Assembly: GCA_019114245.1 (NCBI GenBank)
Contig: DXFX01000070.1
Span: 1 to 61,764, forward strand
Source: Candidatus Borkfalkia faecipullorum
GTDB lineage: Bacteria; Bacillota; Clostridia; Christensenellales; Borkfalkiaceae
Length of the DNA: 61,764 bases
Direction of reading: 5' to 3'
Shown here: piece by piece, positions 27,191 to 35,325 of the stretch
How the letters are laid out: each line of letters starts with the position of its first letter
Position numbering within the stretch: position 1 is the first letter of the stretch
Program-made: the position numbers and the translations under genes
Notes under the pieces: generated by a model
Told to the model about the DNA's origin: nothing
Databases searched by the model: none
The model's input: only the letters and a program-made list of their open reading frames with translations

Positions 27191-30100
27191 TTATGCCTGC
27201 GCCTCATCCTCTGCGGCGGGGACCTCCGTCACGACGGCAACGCCGTCCGTGACAGTGATCGAGTAAACAGTTCCCGACGCCGTGGTTGCGGTGTACGTCT
27301 TGGTCTGATCGTCGTACGCGCTCTGCGTGACCGTGTAGATTCTCGAACCGATGACGAGAAGTCTGACTTCATTGCTCTCGGCGGTGATGTCGACATACGT
27401 CGTTTCGTCCGCCGTGTAATAGGTGTTTGCCGTTTCTGCCGTGAGGGTGACCTTTGCATAGACGGGAATGACGTTTTCGTTCGTCTCGCCTACCTGGTCG
27501 CTGCTTTCCTCAACGAGCTCGACCTTGTAATAGGTCGTGGAAAGGATCTTGCCTTCCTCCTGCTCCTCTCCCTCTTCCGCTTCCGGCACTTCTTCGCGCG
27601 TCCTCGCGACATAGTACACGTCTTCGCCGATGTAGCCCTGCCAATCCGCTTTGATGGGCTGGCCGTCCTTCGTCAGCTGTACGGAGAAGAGCGAACCCGC
27701 CGCAAGCATTTCGGAACCGACGATCCTGCCGACCGTGACGGTGATGCCCGTCCCTTCGTCGACGAGATCCTGGTACCTGATCAGGCCGTACAGCTGGAAG
27801 CCGTACGTTCCCACATAGTTGTTGTACGTCGCCGTGAACAGAAGCTGATACTCGTATCCGTCCGTACCCGTGAAGGTTGCGGAGTAGGCGTTGTTGCCCA
27901 GGCTTTCGTAGCTGACCTTTTCCAGATTGAAAGGCTTGCCGTCCACGCCGAGGACGCCCGTGCTCTCGCCCAGCCAGAAGTTGAGGTAAGGTGTGCCCGC
28001 TTCGCCCGCCTCGTCATACTCGGTGATGAGGAAGATCTCGCCCATGCTGTTTTCAAAGGTCTCGGCCGTGGTCGGACCGTAGAACAGATAGACAAGGTAG
28101 TACATGGTGAGGTAGTTGTTTGCGGGGAATTCGTTGATGAGGCTCATACCCGTGACGGCATAGGTGCCTGCGCCCGCCGCGCTGCCGCGGTAATCCACGG
28201 TGATGTCGAACCTGAAATAAGAGAACCCGTTGGCCGCAGAGAGCCTGACGTACATTTCATAGCCGTCTTCCGTCTGTTCGCGGACGACCGTGCCGTTGAA
28301 CGCCGTTTCCCCTACGTAGATGGTAGCCGTGACGGAAAATTCCGTGCCGCCCGAAGGAGTGAAGTACAGGTCGCCGAGCAGCATCTTGGAGCTCTGGCCG
28401 TTGCCCGTATCCACCATGACGGGGTACTGATCTGCCGTTGCCTCGTCCCTTTCAAAGGTGAGGCGGAAGCCGTCGTTTGCATAGTAAGTCTTGCCGCCGT
28501 AAACGATGGTCTCGTCGAAGGAGGTAAAGCTGCTCGTATCCTCCACAAAGCCGTATTCGTTGGCGTCCGCAGAGGAAGGATCCTGCAGGTAGATGACTAC
28601 CTTTCCGTCAACGAGGTTGTAGTAGTATCTCGTCTCTCCGTTGAACACCGCAAATCCGTACTTGGTGAAGAGCAGGGATTCGAGGTCGGAGGTGTAATAG
28701 GCGTGTTCCCTCGTGATGCTGACGGGAACCATCGTTCCGTCCGCATTGCTGTAGGTGTACAGGGAAGCGTCCGTGCCCGCGGTGTTTGCGTAGTAGAGCA
28801 GGTTGTCCGTGATCACCGTGTAGGTGCCCGCTTCGGCATTGCCCGCCCCGTCGTAACGGGTGACGTTGCCGTAGCCGTCCAGGACGAGGACGGACCAGTC
28901 GCTCTCATTGACGTACACGCGCATGAACTCGCTGTACTGAACGACAAACACGTTGACGTTGGAAGAGCCGATGGTGTAGATCCTGAGCGAACCCGTGAGC
29001 GTTACCTGCGTGCTCGCATCCGAATTGTACTTGATCGTGACGGTGCCGTCGCTGTTGATGGTGTAAGTTCCGTCTTCATCGACATACGTGATCTCCTCCC
29101 CTTCCGACTTGAACACCGCGGCGTGGCCGTAGCCGTCCAGGCGGACGTAGCTGTCGAGGAAGTTCTGGTTGTCCATGAAGAGGAAGTTGCCGTATTCGCT
29201 GCCGCGAACGGTGAAGGAGGACAGGCTGTCGTCCTTGTAATCGATGTAGAAATAGCCGTGCTGCGTGTACAGGACGAGCACTTTATCGGAAACTTCGTCC
29301 GAAGTGAGGAAGTACATTCCCGTGACTTTGCTGCCGTTGGGAGCGGTGTAGCTTGCGCCGACGCCGAAGCCGTCCAGCTCGAGAATGCCCGCGCCTTCCG
29401 ATTCGTAAACGCCCCGGCCGATGCTTTCGTTATACTTTGCAAAGTAGACGGCATCGCTGGTGGAGAGAAGCAGGAAGTTGAACTGCATCCCGTCCGCCGT
29501 GAAGGTGTAGATGGTCATGCCGAAAGCGGTCTCTTCGCCGTTTGCGGCAAAGGTGCCCGTATACTTCGTATCGCCGACGGTGTACACCGCGCCGCCCTTT
29601 CCGTCAAACGCCATCGTCTCTTCTTTGGAGAAGGTGCCGTCCGCAAGCAGGGCCTGCGCCGTGTAAGGAGCGGTGTCGAGCGAGTAATAAGTCATCGCGT
29701 CGGGATCGATCTCGACGTACAGATACCCTGTAACGCTGCCGTTCTGCGTCACGCCGATGGCAAGCAGGTTTGCATTGGTGCTCGAAGCGCTGTAGGTACC
29801 CGTGTAGCGGTTGCCGCCCTGTTCGAGGATGGCGAATCCGCCCGCAAGGGTGAGTTTGCCGCCCTGCACGTTGGTGCAGGTGTAAACTTTGGAGTAATTT
29901 TCCTCGGCATCCGTGCCCTCTTCCGTTTCGATGACGGCCGAATGCCAGTAGTTGACATAATAGATGCTGTTGTCGCTGGTTGCGGTGACCGTGACGGCAA
30001 AGACGATGCTCTTGACCTTGGTAAGATCGACAAAGGAAGCGGCGGAATCCGTCTGAACGGGTTCGCCCACGACCGTGAACAGATACAGTTCGCTCGTTTC

Positions 30101-32236
30101 GTCGTAGGTGTACGTTCCTTCGGAAACGAACTCGTATGTCTTGGTCTCTGTGTCGTAGCCGTACAGGGAAGCCCAGCCCTCTTTCTTATCGTCGAGGACG
30201 ATGAGCGGCGCATAGTAGATGCTGCCGTCCGCCTGGTACAGATATTCGCTGTAGCCGAGCGGTTTTTCCACATAGCTGCTGACGGAAGTGGCCTCATCGC
30301 CCGAACCCGTCGTCACCGTCTTGACGATGAACAGGTGCTTCTGTCCGTCCGTGGAGGAGAAAGACACGATGGCGCCGCCGAACATGGACGCTCTGACAAA
30401 GGAATAGTAACCCGTTTCCACCGTCGTGCCGTTGGTGTAGGTGGCGTTGCAAAGTCCGTCCAGAACCAGCGTGCCGCCGTTTTCGCCCGTGAACGTCTTA
30501 TCGTAGGACTCGTCGTAGAGCATATAGCCCTTGGTGCCGTTGAAGTCCACGATCTCCGCAACGCCCGCTTCCATGCCGTAAGCATTGAGCAGGGTGATGC
30601 GTTTTCCGTCCTCGCTCATGACGTAGCGATAGGAAACGGTGCTTTCGCCGTTGTTCATCACGGCCGTTTCAAAGCCGTTGAGGGTGATCCCGCCGTATTC
30701 CGGCTTATAATAGACCACCTGGCCGTCCGCAATGGCGAAGCGGACGAGCGTGCCGAGCGCGACCTGCTCCTCGTTGCGGAGCATGAAGGCGGGGCGGGAT
30801 GCGTCGTCTACCTTGATGGTGCCGACGGTGAGGACCATAGTCTGACCCTCGAGGTCGCCCTGGGTATAGGTGACGTGATAATATCCGTTTTCGTCGATGG
30901 AGTATGTGCCCGAAGAGTTGGTGTTGTAACCGTCCTCGCCCTGCACGGTGTAGGTGAGGCCGTTGTATTCGTCAAACACGATGCGCGTGTTTTCCACGAG
31001 GCCCTGGCCCACGACGTACAGCGTTGCGGAATAGCCCCTCGATTCGTTGTAGTAAGCGAACGTGCCGTCCTCGTTGAGTCGGCCGCTGACCATCAGCTGG
31101 CCGAGCGTGTCGTCGATGAAGTTGAACTGGCGGCTTTCCGGAATGTACTCGCCCTTGAAATACACGTCGCCCCTGCAGAGGTAGACGTTCCGGGCGTTTT
31201 CCTCGAAGAGGAAGATGTAGTCGCCGCCGCCGAACATATCCGTATAGCCCTTGTTCCACACGCCGTACAGAGCCATGTTGCGCGTGGGCACAAATTCGTC
31301 CGCCTGCGGCAGGCTGTCCCCTTCCTTATTATAAACGAGGGTATCTATGTAATTGAGTTTATAATCGACAGAACCGCCGGCGCTTGTCGACCAACCGGAG
31401 AGGAAATACCCTTCAAACGAGTAGTCGTAAGGGAGCTCCACTGCCACGCCGTAGCGCGCCTGCACGGTATAATCCTGCGCGGAAGAACCGTCGGGATAGT
31501 TTGCGACAAAGCGGACGGTGTACTCCTCCCTGTCGAAATACAGCTTGAACAGGTTGTCCGCCGCCGTTTCGGTGAGCGCCATCTGCGTCACTTCGCCCTC
31601 GTGGGTGACCTGGCGGAAGCCCGTCACCGTCTGTTCGGGGGTGACGGTGGTGCCGACGTAATCGCTGCCCTGCACCGTGCTCGTCATTTCATAGTCGTCC
31701 AGCGCGAGGTTCTGCGTCCACAGCTCGACGGTGTAGCCCACTTTGTACTCCGCACGCAGCGTGATGCCGTCTGCGGGCATACGCGCGTTGCGCGCCAGCT
31801 CCGCATCGCCGTCAAACCATGCGCCGAACTCGAAACCCCTCTTTGCAGGGATATAATCCTGCATGAAATCGTAAATGACCTGGCCGCTCTTCAGATAGAG
31901 AGTCGTGCCGGCCTCCAGCGTGCCGCCGTTGAGATCGAGGGTGATGACGCCCAGCTTTTCCCACTTGGCGTACAGCGTAACGTTTTCCGTTACGGTGAGA
32001 GACGTGACAGCATCCCCGGAGAAGTCCTCGGAGAGATACCAGCCTTCAAAGCTGTATCCCGTCCGTTTGGGCACGGGGAGCTGATACTCCTGCCCCTCCT
32101 CCACTTTTACGGCGGACATACTGTCTCCGCCGTCCGTATCGAAGGACACGGAATATGTCTTTGCGCCGCACGAGACCGCCAGCGCACTTGCCGCCACGAC
32201 AAACGCGAGCGACAGGATCAACAAAATTTTTTTCAT
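27191..32236 (-). CDS. Giant lipoprotein with InlB-type and repeated beta-hairpin modules
   Basis: The 1681-residue product has a lipobox (AVSC, Cys23). InlB-type B-repeats occupy about residues 27-95 (VSFDTDGGDSMSAV...TLYAKW), with a second related unit to about 330. The rest is built of loosely repeated modules such as LDGYGNVTRYDGAGNAEAGTY, LDGFGVGASYTAPNGSKVTG and GTYTINSDGTVTI, in which a Gly/Tyr-rich hairpin is followed by GTY. I do not recognise a named family for these modules. ATG 32236 has AAGGAG about 10 nt upstream; a longer frame would start inside the leader. It is the first gene of the protease/opp operon, 40 bases before the protease, so it may bind or present protein substrates. 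Confidence 0.78.
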   Translation of the reverse strand: MKKILLILSLAFVVAASALAVSCGAKTYSVSFDTDGGDSMSAVKVEEGQEYQLPVPKRTGYSFEGWYLSEDFSGDAVTSLTVTENVTLYAKWEKLGVITLDLNGGTLEAGTTLYLKSGQVIYDFMQDYIPAKRGFEFGAWFDGDAELARNARMPADGITLRAEYKVGYTVELWTQNLALDDYEMTSTVQGSDYVGTTVTPEQTVTGFRQVTHEGEVTQMALTETAADNLFKLYFDREEYTVRFVANYPDGSSAQDYTVQARYGVAVELPYDYSFEGYFLSGWSTSAGGSVDYKLNYIDTLVYNKEGDSLPQADEFVPTRNMALYGVWNKGYTDMFGGGDYIFLFEENARNVYLCRGDVYFKGEYIPESRQFNFIDDTLGQLMVSGRLNEDGTFAYYNESRGYSATLYVVGQGLVENTRIVFDEYNGLTYTVQGEDGYNTNSSGTYSIDENGYYHVTYTQGDLEGQTMVLTVGTIKVDDASRPAFMLRNEEQVALGTLVRFAIADGQVVYYKPEYGGITLNGFETAVMNNGESTVSYRYVMSEDGKRITLLNAYGMEAGVAEIVDFNGTKGYMLYDESYDKTFTGENGGTLVLDGLCNATYTNGTTVETGYYSFVRASMFGGAIVSFSSTDGQKHLFIVKTVTTGSGDEATSVSSYVEKPLGYSEYLYQADGSIYYAPLIVLDDKKEGWASLYGYDTETKTYEFVSEGTYTYDETSELYLFTVVGEPVQTDSAASFVDLTKVKSIVFAVTVTATSDNSIYYVNYWHSAVIETEEGTDAEENYSKVYTCTNVQGGKLTLAGGFAILEQGGNRYTGTYSASSTNANLLAIGVTQNGSVTGYLYVEIDPDAMTYYSLDTAPYTAQALLADGTFSKEETMAFDGKGGAVYTVGDTKYTGTFAANGEETAFGMTIYTFTADGMQFNFLLLSTSDAVYFAKYNESIGRGVYESEGAGILELDGFGVGASYTAPNGSKVTGMYFLTSDEVSDKVLVLYTQHGYFYIDYKDDSLSSFTVRGSEYGNFLFMDNQNFLDSYVRLDGYGHAAVFKSEGEEITYVDEDGTYTINSDGTVTIKYNSDASTQVTLTGSLRIYTIGSSNVNVFVVQYSEFMRVYVNESDWSVLVLDGYGNVTRYDGAGNAEAGTYTVITDNLLYYANTAGTDASLYTYSNADGTMVPVSITREHAYYTSDLESLLFTKYGFAVFNGETRYYYNLVDGKVVIYLQDPSSADANEYGFVEDTSSFTSFDETIVYGGKTYYANDGFRLTFERDEATADQYPVMVDTGNGQSSKMLLGDLYFTPSGGTEFSVTATIYVGETAFNGTVVREQTEDGYEMYVRLSAANGFSYFRFDITVDYRGSAAGAGTYAVTGMSLINEFPANNYLTMYYLVYLFYGPTTAETFENSMGEIFLITEYDEAGEAGTPYLNFWLGESTGVLGVDGKPFNLEKVSYESLGNNAYSATFTGTDGYEYQLLFTATYNNYVGTYGFQLYGLIRYQDLVDEGTGITVTVGRIVGSEMLAAGSLFSVQLTKDGQPIKADWQGYIGEDVYYVARTREEVPEAEEGEEQEEGKILSTTYYKVELVEESSDQVGETNENVIPVYAKVTLTAETANTYYTADETTYVDITAESNEVRLLVIGSRIYTVTQSAYDDQTKTYTATTASGTVYSITVTDGVAVVTEVPAAEDEAQA

Positions 32237-32300
32237 GCAAGAACACTCCTTCAAAAGGTATAAAACATCTTTGCACTCTGTTCCGAAAAATGCCACGGAT

Positions 32301-32330
32301 ATTATACATTGTTTATCCGCCCGCTGTCAA
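32301..32330 (-). promoter_or_regulatory. Promoter of the protease/opp operon
   Basis: On the minus strand TTGACA (32330-32325), an 18-bp spacer, TATAAT (32306-32301), giving a leader of about 58 nt. No clear terminator for the upstream operon lies between 32439 and this promoter, so readthrough is possible. Confidence 0.85.
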
Positions 32331-32438
32331 ACAAATCATGCGGCGAACACTTTTCCAATCCGTCGGCAACACAATTTTTTTCTGTATTTTTTTCCCGCTT
32401 TGACAAGCCTGTCACATTTCTAGGCATTCGGGCGGTTT

Positions 32439-35321
32439 TCACGCCTGCTGCCAGACGGCGTACAGCGTGGTGCCGACGGGCGCTTCGCCCAGCTCGTCCA
32501 CGGCATACTGCGCCGCGCCGCCCTCGGTGACGGCCCAGCCCGCAAACGTATATCCGCTGCGGACAGGCGCGGAGACGGTGTTGCTCTCGTTGACATACAG
32601 CAGGGAGGTTCCCGTGACCGTGAAGGACACGAGGTACCCTTCCTCCGAGAACACGCACCCGAACAGGACGGGCTTGTAGGAGGAATTCCAGTACTGTTCC
32701 CTGTTGGAAGCGTCGTAAGCGGCGTCCGTATAGATGGTTGCGGTCACGTCGCCGTAGAAGGCGTGCGCACCGATGGCGGTGTTGCTGCGGACGGTGACGG
32801 CGCCCAGGCTGATGCAGCCGCGGAAAGCGGCCGTGCCGAGCCTTGTCAGGCTCTTGGGCAGCGCGACGCTCTGGAGCGCGCCCATGCGCGAGAAGGCATA
32901 ATTGCCGATCTCCTCCACGCCCTCGGCGATCTGCAGCGATTCAACGGCCGTGCAGCCGGCGAACGCATAGTCGCCTACGCTCCTGACGGAGGCGGGAATG
33001 GAAACGGAAGTGAGCCTCGTGCATTCGGCAAAGGCGCGGTCCCCGATCTGCGCAACGTTCGGCCCCAGCGTGAGGGAGGATGCGCCGCTGCACTGATAGA
33101 AAGCGCAGTCGCCGATGTTTTCCACCGAATCGGGCAGATCGATCGTTTCCAGTTTGGTGTTGTTGTAGAAAGCATATCTGCCGATGTCTTTCAGCGCGTT
33201 GCCGAGATTGACGGAAGGCAGGTTGATGCAATTATAGAAGGCGAAATCGCCCACGCTCTCCAGCCTGGTGCCCGTATAGTTGACTTCGCTCAGCTGGGTG
33301 CAGCCGTAGAAGGCCGACCTGCCGATGGAAGTGACCAGCGGAGGCAGGCTGACGCGGAAAATGGACGCGCAGCCGTAGAACGTGAAGGGTTTGACCTCTG
33401 TCAGGCTGGTGTTGAGAGTGACGATACTCAAGTTTTCGCACCCGTAGAAGGCGCCCTTGCCCAGGTAGCGCGCACTGCTCACGCCGTCCGCCTGTTCCAG
33501 TTTGATGTGGCCGTAGAAGGCGTAATCCGCGATGCCCTTGACTTCGCTGTCGAGCTTCACGTACGTGACTTTGCTCATATCGGCCAGGAATTGCTGCGCT
33601 TTGTCATCCTCACCCATTGCCATAGCCGCCATATAGTACATAGCGGCCTCTGCCCCTTCGTATCCGATGACCCAGTCGCCCGCATAGATGACGCCGTATT
33701 CGTCCGGATTGGAGAACAGCGAGGTGTCTAAGAAGGCGGCCATCCCGATCTTGGTGACCGTGGAAGGAATGATGGAGGAAATGGAGTTGTTTTCCAGCAC
33801 TTCGCACATATAAAAGGCGTAATCGCCGATCTCTTCGAGGACGCTGCCCAGATAGACGGTGCGAAGACTTGTACAGCCGATCAGGGCACCTGAATCGAGA
33901 ATGCGCAGCGAAGAGGTGTCCGAAGCTTCAAAATACCAAAGATTCAGGCAGTTGCTGAACGCGGACATGCCGACGATCTCCACGGAGTCGGGCAGATAGA
34001 CGCGCTCTATGGTCTGGTTGTTATAGAACGTGGCGACCGCGATCCCCCTGATGCCGTTGCGCAGGGGTACGAAGTTTTCATCCCTCAGATCCTGCGGGAC
34101 GCTTTCGTCGCCCACGATCTTGATGAGGCCGAATTTGCTTTCGATGGTGTCCGCCAGCCAGCCGTCCACGTATACGTACGTCCCTTCCGCCTCTTTTACG
34201 GCGTTGTAGATGACCGTATCCGTAAAGGCGAACTGACCGAGGCTTTCCAGACTGTCCGGAAGAGTTGCTTTGGAAAGGGAGGTGCAGTCGTTGAAACATT
34301 TGTTGCCGATGCTTTCCAGCCCTTCGGGCAGATCGACGCTCTGCAGAGCGGCGCATCCGAAGAACGCTTCCTCGCCGATGGTTCTGAGCGCTCCGGAATC
34401 GGAAAACTCCACCTGCGCGAGGTTGGTGCAGTTGCGGAAAGCGGAGACGCCGATGGACTCGACAGAAGCGCCGACAGAGACACGCTCCAGCCCCGTGCAG
34501 CCGAAAAACGCCATTTCGCCCACCGACGTCACTGTATCGGGAATGTCAAATTCCGTCAGCGCGCTGCAGCTGTTGAGCGCGTTGTACTCAATGGAAGTGA
34601 CGTTCTGCGGGATGGTGAGATCGGACAGGGCGCGGCAATAGGCGAACAGAGAGTCCGCAAGGACGGTGACGCCTTCGGGGATGACGACGTTGTTGAGCTG
34701 ATAGCAGGTCTGGAACGCCGCTTTGCCGATGGAAATGACCGATTCCGGGATCTTGACGTACTTCATCTGCGCACAGCCGTAAAAGGCGTTGTCGCCGATG
34801 GTCGTGACGTTGTTGCCGATGGTGACGCCCGTCACGCGGCTGCTGCGGAACGCGGCGTCCCCGATGGCCACCACGGGCTTGCCGCGGTAGGTATCGCCCA
34901 CGTCCACGTCGCCCGTTGCGGTGCCGTAGCTGGTGAGCGTGTACGCCATGCCGTCCGCCGTTTTCTGATAGAAACAGCCGTTTTCGTAATCTCTGTGGAA
35001 ATAGATGGTGTCCGACCAGGGAGAATCGGCAAACCCCTTGTCGCCGACGGCCTTGACCCTGATCTCGTAGTCGCCCATCTCCAGCGATTCCAGAGAGTAG
35101 TTGGCGCGGCGCGCCACTTCCTCGTCCGTTTCGCCCGAAGGATAGGTGATGGCAACGGTATACCCGCGGGAATTTTCCACGTCTTCCCACGTCATTCTGT
35201 AAGAATCGTCTATGACGATGTTCTGGGGAGTTTCCAGCGGCTGCTTGGAACACGCCGCCGAATAGGCGGTGACGAACACGAGCAACAGCGCCAGAAACAC
35301 GGTCGTTAAGGTCTTTTTCAT
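32439..35321 (-). CDS. LRR_5 surface lipoprotein (last gene of the MoxR/VWA operon)
   Basis: The 960-residue product has a lipobox (YSAAC, Cys24), a fibronectin-like segment (about 30-105, TWEDVENSRGYTVAI) and an array of BspA-type LRR_5 units (about 120-860; VTGVTIGNNVTTIGDNAFYGC is representative). An InlB-type repeat with the usual GYTFAGW...TLYAVW ending closes it (about 885-960). ATG 35321 lies four bases after the stop of the VWA gene and has AAGG upstream. This placement at the end of a MoxR-DUF58-VWA operon suggests that it may be a client of that system. Confidence 0.85.
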   Translation of the reverse strand: MKKTLTTVFLALLLVFVTAYSAACSKQPLETPQNIVIDDSYRMTWEDVENSRGYTVAITYPSGETDEEVARRANYSLESLEMGDYEIRVKAVGDKGFADSPWSDTIYFHRDYENGCFYQKTADGMAYTLTSYGTATGDVDVGDTYRGKPVVAIGDAAFRSSRVTGVTIGNNVTTIGDNAFYGCAQMKYVKIPESVISIGKAAFQTCYQLNNVVIPEGVTVLADSLFAYCRALSDLTIPQNVTSIEYNALNSCSALTEFDIPDTVTSVGEMAFFGCTGLERVSVGASVESIGVSAFRNCTNLAQVEFSDSGALRTIGEEAFFGCAALQSVDLPEGLESIGNKCFNDCTSLSKATLPDSLESLGQFAFTDTVIYNAVKEAEGTYVYVDGWLADTIESKFGLIKIVGDESVPQDLRDENFVPLRNGIRGIAVATFYNNQTIERVYLPDSVEIVGMSAFSNCLNLWYFEASDTSSLRILDSGALIGCTSLRTVYLGSVLEEIGDYAFYMCEVLENNSISSIIPSTVTKIGMAAFLDTSLFSNPDEYGVIYAGDWVIGYEGAEAAMYYMAAMAMGEDDKAQQFLADMSKVTYVKLDSEVKGIADYAFYGHIKLEQADGVSSARYLGKGAFYGCENLSIVTLNTSLTEVKPFTFYGCASIFRVSLPPLVTSIGRSAFYGCTQLSEVNYTGTRLESVGDFAFYNCINLPSVNLGNALKDIGRYAFYNNTKLETIDLPDSVENIGDCAFYQCSGASSLTLGPNVAQIGDRAFAECTRLTSVSIPASVRSVGDYAFAGCTAVESLQIAEGVEEIGNYAFSRMGALQSVALPKSLTRLGTAAFRGCISLGAVTVRSNTAIGAHAFYGDVTATIYTDAAYDASNREQYWNSSYKPVLFGCVFSEEGYLVSFTVTGTSLLYVNESNTVSAPVRSGYTFAGWAVTEGGAAQYAVDELGEAPVGTTLYAVWQQA

Positions 35322-35325
35322 GATT

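Noticed and set aside
20338..32263. Very long plus-strand open frames opposite the protease and the 1681-residue lipoprotein (for example 20338-27252 and 28703-32263)
   Set aside because: They mirror minus-strand genes that have signal peptides, ribosome binding sites and domains; the translations are Arg/Val/Asp-rich without motifs, an effect of GC-rich codon usage.
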